From Bradyrhizobium sp. CSA112 (GTDB lineage Bacteria; Pseudomonadota; Alphaproteobacteria; Rhizobiales; Xanthobacteraceae), in the NCBI RefSeq assembly GCF_029051645.1, contig NZ_JAACFS010000017.1:62001-126000 (forward strand): 64,000 nucleotides of DNA. Reading direction: 5' to 3'. The notes under the pieces were generated by a model. That model was not told the origin of the DNA. It ran no database searches and was given only the letters and a program-made list of their open reading frames with translations. Position numbers and translations under genes: made by a program. Below, one piece after another: positions 1 to 9,497 of the stretch (position 1 is the stretch's first letter; each line of letters starts with the position of its first letter).

Positions 1-1
1 C

Positions 2-157
2 ACGGAAGGCGCATTGAGAATCCGCCTGGATGAATACCGCAGGCAAACTGCACCGCTCGCCGACTATTATCGAGCGAAGGGAATTCTCAAGAGCATCGAC
101 GGCTTACAACCAGTAAATAAGGTAGCGACCTCGCTCTTCGAAGCGCTCGTCGCATGA
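2..157 (+). CDS. adk: Adenylate kinase, C-terminal end (partial)
   Basis: The first 51 codons visible end in a TGA stop and read as the tail of adenylate kinase, which interconverts ATP + AMP and 2 ADP in the cytoplasm. The stretch RLDEYRRQTAPLADYY followed by GILKSIDGLQPVNKV matches the C-terminal helix and final strand of bacterial long-form Adk. The start and the P-loop lie left of the window. In alphaproteobacteria adk usually ends a ribosomal-protein operon, so this edge is probably core chromosome. Confidence 0.85.
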   Translation, partial: TEGALRIRLDEYRRQTAPLADYYRAKGILKSIDGLQPVNKVATSLFEALVA

Positions 158-191
158 ACGCGACAGATTCACGTTGAAACGGGAGGCTCTG

Positions 192-500
192 ATGTCAGTA
201 GACGCCAGCGCCGACAATCTACAGTTGGCCGTGCGACATGCGCTGTTGACGACGCGGGCTACAGCGGTTTGCCCTTTCCATCCGAACGTGACTATACGCA
301 TCGGTGACGATGCCGCCGAGACCCATGCCTTTTATCGTGCCAGAAATCTCGTCAAGAGCGACGGCACTGGGTGGGATCATGCAGTTCTGATGGAAGAGAT
401 TGCGCGACAACTTGCCGATGCAGCTGACCGCGTGTGCCCCGAATGTGTGAGGCCGTGCGATCCGCCGATAGACCGCAAACGGCACGTCGTGAGGTGGTGA
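192..500 (+). CDS. Conserved hypothetical protein with two Cys clusters
   Basis: This 102-residue soluble protein has no function I recognise. A CPFHPN motif near residue 30 and a CPEC motif near residue 83 could together bind one zinc. GGGAGG at 181-186 sits 5 bases before the ATG at 192, so I prefer this start to the in-frame ATG at 174. There is no signal peptide or membrane segment. It stands alone between adk and the acetate operon. Confidence 0.6.
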   Translation: MSVDASADNLQLAVRHALLTTRATAVCPFHPNVTIRIGDDAAETHAFYRARNLVKSDGTGWDHAVLMEEIARQLADAADRVCPECVRPCDPPIDRKRHVVRW

Positions 501-578
501 TGCGCCCAATGTCTCCTTGTAGCGGGCATCAAGAAATGCCGGATCGGCTCTCCTGTATCCGAGCCATGTGAAGATCGA

Positions 579-592
579 TTGATCCACATCAA
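579..592. promoter_or_regulatory. FixK2/FNR box (exact)
   Basis: TTGATCCACATCAA is an exact TTGA-N6-TCAA palindrome centred about 70 bp before the ATG of the DUF485 gene at 655. If centred at -41.5 it places transcription start near 627. This suggests that acetate uptake and activation are induced when oxygen is low. Confidence 0.75.
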
Positions 593-654
593 GCTGTCGT
601 GCCCGTTCCTTCTCTATGGTCTTCCAAAATCCGCGAATTTTCGGGAGGACCAAG

Positions 655-954
655 ATGGATGGAAACAGCCACGAAAAGATCAAACAGGATCCCAACTACC
701 AGGAGCTGGTGCGCCGACGGTCGTCCCTCGGTTGGACGCTGTCGCTGATCATGTTGGTCATCTACTTCGGCTTCATCCTGCTGGTCGCCTATGCGCCAAA
801 ATTCCTTGGCATCCGGCTGGGCGCGGGCGTGACAACCATCGGTATTCCGATCGGCCTGTTCGTCATTGTGTCGGCGTTCGTGCTCACGGGCATCTATGTC
901 AGCAAGGCCAATTCCGCATACGACACCCTGATCCGTCGAATCATCGAGAGATAG
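655..954 (+). CDS. DUF485 inner-membrane protein (YjcH type)
   Basis: This 99-residue protein has two hydrophobic segments, at about residues 24-46 and 58-82, and belongs to DUF485. The family is almost always encoded directly before the acetate permease ActP and is thought to assist it. The start is the ATG with GGGAGG 6 bases upstream. An earlier in-frame ATG at 616 would precede the transcription start predicted from the FixK box at 579-592. Only 5 bp separate it from actP, so the two are co-transcribed. Confidence 0.88.
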   Translation: MDGNSHEKIKQDPNYQELVRRRSSLGWTLSLIMLVIYFGFILLVAYAPKFLGIRLGAGVTTIGIPIGLFVIVSAFVLTGIYVSKANSAYDTLIRRIIER

Positions 955-959
955 CGGCC

Positions 960-2654
960 ATGAAAAAGCTCTCCTTTGTACTCGCGATAGCAATGTTTGC
1001 CAGCCTGCCCACGCTCGCGCTTGCGGCCGGGGCCATCGACGGCGGCACCAAGCAGTCGTTAAATTCAGTCGCCATCGGCATGTTCGTCGCCTTCGTCGCC
1101 CTAACCCTCGGCATCACTTATTGGGCAGCAAAACAGACAGCTTCGGCCGCGGATTTCTACTCTGCCGGCGGCGGCATCACCGGTTTCCAGAACGGCCTCG
1201 CGATCGCGGGAGATTACATGTCGGCGGCCTCGTTCCTCGGCATCTCGGGCCTGGTTTATACCTCCGGATACGATGGCCTCATCTACTCGGTAGGATGGCT
1301 GGTCGGCTGGCCCATCGTCACGTTTCTGATCGCCGAGCAGCTACGTAATCTTGGCAAGTTCACATTTGCTGACGTTACCTCGTTCCGGCTCGGGCAGACC
1401 GAGATCCGTATTCTCGCAGCCTGCGGCTCGCTGGTCACCGTCGCCTTCTACCTGATCGCGCAGATGGTCGGCGCCGGCAAGTTGATCCAGCTGCTGTTCG
1501 GTCTTGACTATTGGATGGCCGTCGTCCTGGTCGGCGGCCTGATGATGATCTACGTGACATTCGGCGGCATGAAAGCAACGACCTGGGTACAGATCATCAA
1601 GGCCGTGCTGCTGTTGTTGGGTGCAACATTCATGGCCGGCGCGGTCCTGTACAAATTCGGCTTCAGCCCCGAAGCGCTGTTTGCCAAGGCAACGGAGGTG
1701 CATCCCAAGAAGACGGCGATCATGGAGCCGGGTAGCCTGATCTCCAATCCGCTGTCGGCGATCTCCCTAGGCTTGGCCCTAATGTTCGGTACGGCGGGGC
1801 TCCCACACATCTTGATGCGCTTCTTCACGGTGAAGGACGCCAAAGCTGCGCGCAAGTCCGTGTTTTATGCGACCGGCTTCATCGGCTACTTCTATATCCT
1901 GACCTTCATCATCGGCTTCGGCGCCATCGTGCTGGTCTCGACTGATACGGCCTTTCTTGATGCGAGCATTCTGGAAAAGACCAAGAGCGGGATCGCAGCT
2001 ATCAAGGGCGGCTCAAATATGGCGGCGATACATCTTGCCGACGCCGTTGGCGGCAACGTGTTCCTCGGCTTCATCTCAGCCGTGGCGTTCGCCACCATCC
2101 TCGCGGTGGTATCGGGCCTGGCGCTCGCTGGTGCCTCGTCGATCAGCCATGACATCTACGCTATGGTGATCAAGGGCGGGACGGCCGATGAGCAGGACGA
2201 AATCCGTGTCTCGAAGATTGCGACACTGTTCCTGGGCGTGCTGGCGATCATCCTGGGCATCATCTTCGAGAACCAGAATGTCGCCTTCATGGTCGGACTT
2301 GCCTTCGCAATCGCAGCGTCATGCAATTTCCCCGTGCTGGTCATGTCGATCTTCTGGAAAGGTCTGACCACGCGGGGGGCAATGATCGGCGGTTTCCTCG
2401 GTTTGATCAGCGCCGTCGTTGGCGTCATCCTGTCACCGGCCGTGTGGGAAGCAACGCTCGGCAACCCCAAGGGGTCGGCGCCCGTCCCGCTCGATAATCC
2501 GGCGCTGTTCTCGATCACCCTCGCATTTGCCGGCATTTGGCTGTTTTCGGTCTTGGACCGCAGCGCCCGGGCGAGGGCCGACCGCAGCGGATTCGACGCG
2601 CAATATGTGCGCTGCCAGACCGGCATTGGCGCGGCCGGGGCTGTCACGCACTGA
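960..2654 (+). CDS. actP: Cation/acetate symporter ActP
   Basis: A 564-residue sodium:solute symporter (SSS) family permease that imports acetate and other short monocarboxylates with a cation across the inner membrane. The N-terminus looks like a signal peptide (MKKLSFVLAIAMFASLPTLA), followed by about 13 membrane segments. Motifs such as SAGGGITGFQNGLAIAGDYM and the GLPHILMRF loop are typical of ActP. The reading frame stays open upstream to 579, but the ATG at 960 fits both the family start and the 5-bp spacing from the DUF485 gene. The next gene activates the imported acetate. Confidence 0.93.
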   Translation: MKKLSFVLAIAMFASLPTLALAAGAIDGGTKQSLNSVAIGMFVAFVALTLGITYWAAKQTASAADFYSAGGGITGFQNGLAIAGDYMSAASFLGISGLVYTSGYDGLIYSVGWLVGWPIVTFLIAEQLRNLGKFTFADVTSFRLGQTEIRILAACGSLVTVAFYLIAQMVGAGKLIQLLFGLDYWMAVVLVGGLMMIYVTFGGMKATTWVQIIKAVLLLLGATFMAGAVLYKFGFSPEALFAKATEVHPKKTAIMEPGSLISNPLSAISLGLALMFGTAGLPHILMRFFTVKDAKAARKSVFYATGFIGYFYILTFIIGFGAIVLVSTDTAFLDASILEKTKSGIAAIKGGSNMAAIHLADAVGGNVFLGFISAVAFATILAVVSGLALAGASSISHDIYAMVIKGGTADEQDEIRVSKIATLFLGVLAIILGIIFENQNVAFMVGLAFAIAASCNFPVLVMSIFWKGLTTRGAMIGGFLGLISAVVGVILSPAVWEATLGNPKGSAPVPLDNPALFSITLAFAGIWLFSVLDRSARARADRSGFDAQYVRCQTGIGAAGAVTH

Positions 2655-2737
2655 AGCCGCGCTTCGGGTACGTCAGCCCGGCTGCTTGAGCTGAGATATT
2701 GCAAACGGGCTTGTCCCGACAACGCAGGGAGCGGAAG

Positions 2738-4681
2738 ATGTCGGAAATGCTCTACAAGGTTCCTGAAGACTGGCCGGCGCGGGCCCATGTCGATGATGCC
2801 AAGTATCGTGACATGTACGCCCAGTCAGTGCGCGAGCCGGAAGGCTTCTGGGGCGACCACGGCAAGCGCATCGATTGGATCAAGCCCTATACGCGGGTGA
2901 AGCGCACGTCATTTGCGCCTGGCAATGTCTCGATCGAATGGTTCGCCGACGGCACCACCAATGCCTCACTCAACTGCATCGACCGCCATCTGGCCAAGCG
3001 CGCCGACCAGGTCGCCATCATTTGGGAAGGTGACGATCCCAAGGAGTCCAGAAGCATCACCTATCGGCAGCTGCACGATGACGTATGTCGCTTTGCCAAT
3101 GTGCTGAAAGCACACGGCGTCAAGAAAGGCGACACGGTCACGATCTATCTGCCCATGATTCCCGAGGCCGCCTACGCGATGCTCGCCTGCGCCCGGATCG
3201 GCGCGGTGCACTCAATTGTCTTTGGCGGCTTCTCACCGGAAGCGCTAGCCGGCCGCATCGAGGGCGGCAACTCCAAGATACTGATCACGGCGGACGAGGG
3301 CCTGCGCGCCGGCAAGAAGGTGCCGCTTAAGGTCAATGCCGACGAGGCCGCCAACAAAATTCCAGGCGCCGTCGCGGCGATCATCGTGGTCAAGCGCACC
3401 GGCGGGCAAGTGCAGATGATTTCCGGGCGCGATTTCTGGTATCATGAGGAAGCGGCCAAGGTCACCGCCGAATGCAAGGCTCAGGAGATGAAGGCCGAAG
3501 ACCCATTGTTCATCCTCTACACATCGGGCTCAACCGGCAAGCCCAAGGGCGTGTTGCATTCCACGGGCGGCTATCTGGTCTTTGCCTCGATGACGCATCA
3601 ATACGTCTTCGACTATCACGATGGCGATATCTACTGGTGCACGGCCGATGTCGGCTGGGTGACGGGGCACAGCTACATCGTCTATGGGCCGCTCGCCAAC
3701 GGCGCGACGACCCTGATGTTCGAAGGTGTTCCGACCTATCCCTCGATCTCGCGCTTCTGGGATGTCGTCGATAAGCACAAGGTCAATATTTTCTATACCG
3801 CGCCGACTGCCATCCGCTCGCTCATGGCAGCGGGCGAGGAGCCGGTGAAGGGAACCAGCCGCAAGACGCTGAAACTGCTCGGTTCGGTCGGCGAGCCGAT
3901 CAATCCCGAGGCCTGGGAATGGTATCACCGCGTCGTCGGCGAGGGACGCTGCCCGATTGTTGACACCTGGTGGCAGACCGAGACCGGCGGTATTCTGATT
4001 ACGCCGCTGCCTGGCGCAACGGACTTGAAGCCCGGCTCGGCTGGACGCCCCTTCTTCGGCTTGCGGCCCGAGATCGTCGATTCCGCCGGTCATGTGCTCG
4101 AAGGCGCCTGCGAAGGCAATCTGGTGATTGCCGATTCCTGGCCCGGCCAGATGCGTACGGTCTATGGCGACCACAAACGTTTTGAGGAAACCTACTTTTC
4201 GACTTATCCCAACAAGTACTTCACCGGCGACGGCTGCAGGCGCGACGGCGACGGCTATTACTGGATTACTGGTCGGGTCGACGACGTCATCAACGTGTCG
4301 GGCCATCGTATGGGCACGGCGGAGGTCGAGAGCGCACTCGTTGCACACGAGAGCGTCTCGGAGGCGGCCGTCGTTGGCTACGCGCACGACCTTAAGGGCC
4401 AGGGTATCTATGCCTACGTGACCCTGATGGCGGGGAAAACACCGTCCGATGCGCTGCGCAAGGAGTTGGTGGCCCACGTCCGCAAGGAGATCGGCCCGAT
4501 CGCGTCGCCGGACGTCATTCAGTTCGCGCCCGGCCTGCCGAAGACGCGATCGGGCAAGATCATGCGACGCATCCTGCGCAAGGTCGCCGAAAGCGAGTTC
4601 GGCAGCCTCGGTGACACTTCCACCCTTGCGGATCCCAGCGTGGTCCACGATCTGATTGAGAGCCGCAAGGCCAACCCGTAG
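2738..4681 (+). CDS. acs: Acetyl-CoA synthetase
   Basis: AMP-forming acetate:CoA ligase of 647 residues, the usual family length. It converts acetate, ATP and CoA into acetyl-CoA through acetyl-AMP. The P-loop YTSGSTGKPKG lies at 261-271, followed by the TWWQTETGG motif and the hinge region SGHRMGTAEVE. The C-terminal PKTRSGKIMRR contains K607, matching the lysine whose acetylation switches off Acs in other bacteria. AGGGAG precedes the ATG at 2738, which I prefer to the longer frame from 2699. It lies 83 bp after actP and probably shares the FixK-controlled promoter. Confidence 0.95.
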   Translation: MSEMLYKVPEDWPARAHVDDAKYRDMYAQSVREPEGFWGDHGKRIDWIKPYTRVKRTSFAPGNVSIEWFADGTTNASLNCIDRHLAKRADQVAIIWEGDDPKESRSITYRQLHDDVCRFANVLKAHGVKKGDTVTIYLPMIPEAAYAMLACARIGAVHSIVFGGFSPEALAGRIEGGNSKILITADEGLRAGKKVPLKVNADEAANKIPGAVAAIIVVKRTGGQVQMISGRDFWYHEEAAKVTAECKAQEMKAEDPLFILYTSGSTGKPKGVLHSTGGYLVFASMTHQYVFDYHDGDIYWCTADVGWVTGHSYIVYGPLANGATTLMFEGVPTYPSISRFWDVVDKHKVNIFYTAPTAIRSLMAAGEEPVKGTSRKTLKLLGSVGEPINPEAWEWYHRVVGEGRCPIVDTWWQTETGGILITPLPGATDLKPGSAGRPFFGLRPEIVDSAGHVLEGACEGNLVIADSWPGQMRTVYGDHKRFEETYFSTYPNKYFTGDGCRRDGDGYYWITGRVDDVINVSGHRMGTAEVESALVAHESVSEAAVVGYAHDLKGQGIYAYVTLMAGKTPSDALRKELVAHVRKEIGPIASPDVIQFAPGLPKTRSGKIMRRILRKVAESEFGSLGDTSTLADPSVVHDLIESRKANP

Positions 4682-4786
4682 GCGGGCAGCGGCTGCGTGG
4701 GCACGCCACGGTTGGCGAGCGCCGCGTTAGCGGCGGCGATACCGCACCCAATTCCCGGCTCGCCGGGATCTGGTCGGGGAATGTCA

Positions 4787-6589
4787 ATGCCCAACGTCTT
4801 CGATGCCACCAACCCGCCTTTCGACCGCTTGACATCGCAGGAGGTCGAGACCCTGCGTGCGGCACTGGACATCGCTTACTTTCGCCCGGGCGAAACCATC
4901 ATCGCGCAGAATGCGCCCGCCAGCGAACTGTTCGTGGTCATCAAGGGCACCGTCGAAGAGCGCGACGGCGCCGATCTGCAGGCGCTGCTCGGCCCCAAGG
5001 ACAGTTTCGACAGCCGCGCCCTCGTTCACGGCAAAAGCGGCCACGCATTCGTGGCGCGTGAGGAGACGCTCTGCTACACCTGTCCCAAACACGTGACCCT
5101 CGGGTTGATCCAGAGCAATCCGCGGTTTGCCTCGTTCTTCTACCGCGAGATTTCGCACAAGCTGGATGAGCTCGCCCGCGACGAAGAGGAGCGGCGCTAC
5201 GGCTCGCTGATGCGCGCGCGGGTCTCCGAGCTGTTTCTGCATCCTCCCGTATTCATCAACGCCAGCGATACCATCGAAGCCGCCGGCCACCTGATGCGCG
5301 AGATCGGCAGCAATGCCCTGTTCGTTCGTGACGGCGAACGGATCGGCATAATCACCGGCATGAACCTGTCCAAGGCGGTGGTGCTGCGACGCCAGCGGAT
5401 CGAAACGCCCGTGCGTGAGTTTGCACATTTTGAGGTCGTTACGCTAAGGCCGGATGATTTCGTGTCCTCGGCCCTCGTGCTGATGACCAAACACAATAAA
5501 CGCCGCCTCGCGGTACACGACGGCGAGCGCTATGTCGGCATTCTGGAAGATATCGACCTGCTGGGGTTTCTCGCCGGCAGTGCGCAGATCGTCGCCGGCC
5601 GCATTGATCGCGCCTCAAGCGAAGATGAGTTGGCAGTTGCCGCTCGCGAGATCTCCGCGCAGGTGCGCACGCTGCGCCGCCAAGGGGTCCGGGTTGAGGT
5701 AATTGGTGAGGTCGTCTCCGATCTCAATCGGCGCCTGCTGTCCAGGCTATTCGAAATGGTCGCGCCCAGCGAGATCCGCACAAGCGGCTGTCTCGTCGTC
5801 ATGGGGAGCGAAGGCCGCGGCGAGCAGACGGTGCGCACCGATCAGGACAACGGCCTGATCCTGGCTGGCCCGGTCGACAAGGCGACGTTGGACACCTTCC
5901 GGACCGATTTTTCAACCGCGTTGGCCGACTTCGGTTTCCCGCCCTGCCCTGGCAACGTGATGGTGCGCAACTCAGCCTGGTCAAAGCCGTTCTCCGATTA
6001 TCTCGCGGATTTCCGTCGCTGGGTGGCCCTGCCCGACGAAAGCGCCCACATGAATGTGGCCATCTTCTACGACGCGTGCGCCGTCGCTGGTGACGAACGG
6101 CTGCTGACCAAGGCCAAGACAACGTTGATCGACCTGATACATGGCGAGCAGGCTTATCTTGCTCATTTCGCGCGCGCTGTGGACGCTTTTCCTACACCGA
6201 TCGGTCTGTTTAACAAGCTAATTACGTCCGAGGGTAAGGGCGACGCGCTGGACCTCAAGAAGGGTGGTATTTTTCCGATCGTTCATGGCATCCGCAGTCT
6301 CGCGATCGAGCATGGCTTGCTGGAGACTGCCACCGACAAGCGCATCGCGCGACTACGCGACATCGGTGTGCTGCAAGCCAGCTTCGCCCGCGAACTGAGC
6401 CAGACATTCCAGTTCCTGTTGATGCTCAGACTGGACGGGCAGCTGGCGGCATCGGCCGGCACCTCCGGAACGCTCGTGCGGCCATCATCGCTTTCCAGTA
6501 TGGAACGCGACCTGCTGCGCGACGCCTTTCAGGTAGTGAAACAGTTTCGTGAGCTCGTTCGACACCACTTCAACCTCGGCATGTTCTGA
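4787..6589 (+). CDS. cNMP-binding / CBS / DUF294 nucleotidyltransferase-like signalling protein
   Basis: A soluble protein of about 600 residues. It has an N-terminal cyclic-nucleotide-binding-like domain (about 10-120), a pair of CBS domains (about 155-275), a DUF294 putative nucleotidyltransferase domain (GSEGRGEQTVRTDQDNGLI) and a DUF294 C-terminal substrate-binding-like domain. The family is often encoded beside actP/acs and a DEDD exonuclease, as here, and is thought to tune acetate metabolism by an unknown reaction. GGGGA six bases before ATG 4787 favours that start; ATG 4781 is equally in frame. Confidence 0.85.
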   Translation: MPNVFDATNPPFDRLTSQEVETLRAALDIAYFRPGETIIAQNAPASELFVVIKGTVEERDGADLQALLGPKDSFDSRALVHGKSGHAFVAREETLCYTCPKHVTLGLIQSNPRFASFFYREISHKLDELARDEEERRYGSLMRARVSELFLHPPVFINASDTIEAAGHLMREIGSNALFVRDGERIGIITGMNLSKAVVLRRQRIETPVREFAHFEVVTLRPDDFVSSALVLMTKHNKRRLAVHDGERYVGILEDIDLLGFLAGSAQIVAGRIDRASSEDELAVAAREISAQVRTLRRQGVRVEVIGEVVSDLNRRLLSRLFEMVAPSEIRTSGCLVVMGSEGRGEQTVRTDQDNGLILAGPVDKATLDTFRTDFSTALADFGFPPCPGNVMVRNSAWSKPFSDYLADFRRWVALPDESAHMNVAIFYDACAVAGDERLLTKAKTTLIDLIHGEQAYLAHFARAVDAFPTPIGLFNKLITSEGKGDALDLKKGGIFPIVHGIRSLAIEHGLLETATDKRIARLRDIGVLQASFARELSQTFQFLLMLRLDGQLAASAGTSGTLVRPSSLSSMERDLLRDAFQVVKQFRELVRHHFNLGMF

Positions 6590-6590
6590 C

Positions 6591-7265
6591 GTGATCCCCC
6601 GCGCGCTCAAACGCCTTTTCCATCAAGCCTCGATCAGCGATCAGTCGTACCGGTTCATGTTTAAGCCGGGACCGGCTGATGAGGCTGTCGCGATCGATTG
6701 CGAGACGACAGGGCTGAATGTACGCACCGACGACGTCATCACAATTGCAGCGATCAAAATTCGGGGCAACCGGATACTGACCAGCGAGCGTTTCCAGGCG
6801 GTCCTGCGCCCCGACGCCCTCATGCAGGCCGAAGCGATCAAGGTGCATCGCCAGCGCCAGATCGACGTCGCGCAGGGTTCGCTGATCTGGACGACGCTCC
6901 CGGCGTTTCTGCATTTCATCGGTGGACGTCCGTTGGTCGGGTATTATGTCGATTTCGATATCGCCATGCTAGACAAGTACATCCTTACCCTCATTGGAAT
7001 CGAGTTACCCAACCCACGCATCGAGATCTCCAAACTTTACTACGAACGCAAGTATGGCGATGCGCCACCAAACACGACCATCGATCTGTCGTTTGCCGCG
7101 ATCCTCAAAGATCTCGGCATCCCGGCTCTCGCCCAACACGACGCCTTCAACGACGCACTGATGTCGGCAATGATGTATGTTGAATTGCGTGACATGAAAG
7201 ACCGAGGCGTGCGCATCGCGCGCCCCCGCACCAGGGGCGCCATCTTCAATCCGATGGGCGGGTAG
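6591..7265 (+). CDS. 3'-5' exonuclease, DNA polymerase III epsilon-like
   Basis: A DEDDh-type exonuclease of about 224 residues. AIDCETTGL carries the first acidic pair, DFDIAMLDKY the third acid, and QHDAFNDA the His and last Asp. Such lone epsilon-like proteins degrade single-stranded 3' ends and are regularly paired with the DUF294 signalling protein near acs. The GTG at 6591 lies one base after the preceding stop. An in-frame ATG at 6549 would overlap that gene by 41 bp and ATG 6657 would cut off the start of the domain, so the exact start is unsure. Confidence 0.8.
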   Translation: MIPRALKRLFHQASISDQSYRFMFKPGPADEAVAIDCETTGLNVRTDDVITIAAIKIRGNRILTSERFQAVLRPDALMQAEAIKVHRQRQIDVAQGSLIWTTLPAFLHFIGGRPLVGYYVDFDIAMLDKYILTLIGIELPNPRIEISKLYYERKYGDAPPNTTIDLSFAAILKDLGIPALAQHDAFNDALMSAMMYVELRDMKDRGVRIARPRTRGAIFNPMGG

Positions 7266-7305
7266 ACGATCCCGCGAGGTCCGCCATCCGCTTTCGTTCT
7301 TGAGG

Positions 7306-7319
7306 TTGAGATAGCGCAA
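7306..7319. promoter_or_regulatory. FixK2/FNR box (one mismatch) before hemN
   Basis: TTGAGATAGCGCAA keeps TTGA in the left half but has GCAA on the right. Its centre lies 64 bp before the hemN start. hemN is a classic FixK2/FNR target in this bacterial group, which supports the site. Confidence 0.65.
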
Positions 7320-7376
7320 AGTTCTGTCCGGCTACATGCGGCTATTCTACCGCCCACCGACGCAAAGGGCGAGAAT

Positions 7377-8729
7377 ATGCGAGCGGAACTTGCGACATGC
7401 TACGGTCAGGAGCGCCTGCCGCGTTACACCAGCTATCCCACCGCCCCGCATTTTTCGTCGGCTGTCAACGAGAATGCTTATCGCAATTGGCTTGAAGCCC
7501 TCGGCCCCCGCCGGTCGATGTCGCTGTATCTGCACGTCCCATTCTGTCGCTCCATGTGCTGGTACTGCGGTTGCCACACATCCGTCACCCGACGGAACGA
7601 GCCGATTGCGGTGTACGCTGCGGCCCTTCGCAGCGAAGCTCAGTTGGTAGCAGATGGCCTTCGGCATCGCGCGCGGGTCACGCACATTCACTTCGGCGGC
7701 GGAACTCCTACAATCATGTCGCCCGAACTCTTCGTGGATCTGATCGGCGCGCTGCGGCATTCCTACTTCGTCGTCCCGGAGGCCGAAATCGCCGTCGAGA
7801 TCGATCCCCGGACCCTGAGCGAGCCGATGACGCAGGCTTTGGGCTACTGCGGCGTCACTCGCGCCAGCCTCGGCGTTCAGAGCTTCGATCCGAAGGTGCA
7901 GCGCGCCATCAACCGTGTTCAGAGCTTCGAACAGACGGCGACCGCTGTACGCCGGCTCCGGCAGGTCGGAGTACGCGGAATCAATTTCGATCTAATCTAT
8001 GGACTTCCACATCAGACGGTGGATTCGTGCCTGTCGACAGTGGCACGCTGCGTTGAATTGCGCCCCGATCGATTCTCCGTCTTCGGATATGCTCATGTAC
8101 CTTCGTTCAAGAAGCATCAGCGCAAGATCGACGAGGCCGTCCTTCCCGACAGCCTGGAGCGTCATTTGCAGTCCGAGGCAATCGCCGACGCGCTCGAATC
8201 TGCCGGGTATGTCCGCATCGGATTGGATCACTTCGCCTTGCCGACCGACGGCATGGTCCTCGCGCAGCGAGAGGGGCGGCTCAGAAGGAATTTTCAGGGC
8301 TACACCGACGATGGCAGCGACGTCCTCATCGGCCTCGGCGCCAGCGCGATAGGAAGTCTGCCGCAAGGCTTCGTTCAGAACGCCGTCCCGACACGCGACT
8401 ATCTGCAGCGCATTGCGGAAGGTCGTTTGGCCACAGTGAAGGGCTATTCTTTTACCGAGGACGACAGATTTCGCGCCGACATCATCGAGCGGATCATGTG
8501 CGATTTCGCCGTTGATCTTCGTCGCGTATCGCACAGCCACGGCCGAAATCCGGAAGCTGCCGTGGTTGACCAAGATCGGTTCGGGCGACTGCTGGATGAC
8601 GGTGTGGTCAGCATGGAGAGCGACGTCCTGAAGGTAAACGAGGAGACAAGGTTTCTGGTGCGCAGCGTGGCGTCGACCTTCGACGCGCACCTGGCGCGCA
8701 CCCCCGGCGCACACAGTCGAGCCGTTTGA
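7377..8729 (+). CDS. hemN: Oxygen-independent coproporphyrinogen III dehydrogenase
   Basis: A 450-residue radical-SAM enzyme that converts coproporphyrinogen III to protoporphyrinogen IX without oxygen, keeping heme synthesis going for the cbb3 oxidase and c-type cytochromes encoded here. The 4Fe-4S motif CRSMCWYCGC (C57, C61, C64) is followed by FGGGTPTIM, the SAM-binding glycine motif. YTSYPTAPHF near the N-terminus is typical of HemN rather than HemW. Length matches the family (about 450). A FixK-like box lies 64 bp upstream. Confidence 0.93.
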   Translation: MRAELATCYGQERLPRYTSYPTAPHFSSAVNENAYRNWLEALGPRRSMSLYLHVPFCRSMCWYCGCHTSVTRRNEPIAVYAAALRSEAQLVADGLRHRARVTHIHFGGGTPTIMSPELFVDLIGALRHSYFVVPEAEIAVEIDPRTLSEPMTQALGYCGVTRASLGVQSFDPKVQRAINRVQSFEQTATAVRRLRQVGVRGINFDLIYGLPHQTVDSCLSTVARCVELRPDRFSVFGYAHVPSFKKHQRKIDEAVLPDSLERHLQSEAIADALESAGYVRIGLDHFALPTDGMVLAQREGRLRRNFQGYTDDGSDVLIGLGASAIGSLPQGFVQNAVPTRDYLQRIAEGRLATVKGYSFTEDDRFRADIIERIMCDFAVDLRRVSHSHGRNPEAAVVDQDRFGRLLDDGVVSMESDVLKVNEETRFLVRSVASTFDAHLARTPGAHSRAV

Positions 8730-8791
8730 GGTTCGAGCTTTTGCGTACAATGCCCCTTCAAAAAGCTCCAACCGATGAGATCTGGCGACAA

Positions 8792-8986
8792 TTATCCGAG
8801 GGCTGCCGTTCGTTGCGTCGGCGACACCTCGAAGACGAACCGGCTGACGTTCGCACACTCCGCGCAGCGGTAAACATGCCGCTCGTATCCGTCTTCACGG
8901 TCAGGACTGTGTGGCTCGATGCGCGTTAGGCGCATGGTGCGGCCAGCGCAGTTCGGGCATTTCCGATGATCAAAATCCGAAGGCAT
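8792..8986 (-). CDS. Small zinc-ribbon protein, hypothetical
   Basis: A 64-residue protein with CPNC near residue 10 and CAEC near residue 41, a four-Cys zinc ribbon. No function is known to me. On the coding strand AGGGAGGAAG precedes the ATG at 8986, making this start better than the in-frame ATG at 9007. It converges with hemN. A 58-bp piece of a near-identical copy lies at 14855-14912, so the gene or its segment was once duplicated. Confidence 0.65.
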   Translation of the reverse strand: MPSDFDHRKCPNCAGRTMRLTRIEPHSPDREDGYERHVYRCAECANVSRFVFEVSPTQRTAALG

Positions 8987-9424
8987 AGCGATGCTTCCTC
9001 CCTCCATCAGGCGTCGCAGGGCACCTGTCTAAACTGGCCTCGAGTGGACTTGTGGCCGGGCTCTGACGAATTCGTCACGATGCTGAGCGTAGCCACCACT
9101 GTTAAGGCCCGCCGATTATAGCCGCCGATCGAAGCGTGGATGGACATAAGGGAACCACAACATATCTGCCGAGTTCTCGTGCGTGAAGTCGCTGGACCTC
9201 AGCAAGCTCTCCCTTCCTGTCTCCTCGCCGCGACGCTTTCTTTTTGGTTGAGGGTCACGATAGAAGGAAGACGCGCCGCCTTCCTTGTCGAGGCGCAAAC
9301 TTCGAAGCATTTTTCGTGAACGGTGCCGGACCAAGCCCCGACAACTTCGCCCTAGCCTAAACTGCCGGCCGCGGGTCGACCCGCCGACACCCATCGGTCG
9401 GTGTCAAGAGTCCGATCGCCCTTT
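8987..9424. other. Non-coding stretch, nothing recognised
   Basis: I see no convincing gene, repeat or RNA in these 438 bases. Short open frames on both strands have Arg/Ser-rich, low-complexity translations and no ribosome binding sites. The stretch ends at a FixK box. Confidence 0.4.
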
Positions 9425-9438
9425 TTGATCCAAGTCAA
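9425..9438. promoter_or_regulatory. FixK2/FNR box (exact)
   Basis: TTGATCCAAGTCAA is an exact TTGA-N6-TCAA palindrome. It lies 66 bp (centre) before the remnant start codon at 9498, the normal spacing in this window. It is about 240 bp before the intact EF-hand gene, which may now use it. Confidence 0.7.
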
Positions 9439-9497
9439 TGAGATTCGGTGTTGAGTGGGATAGATTTTACGGCTCTGGAAATCTGCTTTGTCTTGTC

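Noticed and set aside
579..959. N-terminal extension of the actP frame
   Set aside because: It covers the DUF485 gene in another frame and starts inside the FixK box; the permease start at 960 has a clear signal-like N-terminus.
3530..4648. 372-codon minus-strand open frame
   Set aside because: It is antisense to acs with no recognisable protein and no ribosome binding site.
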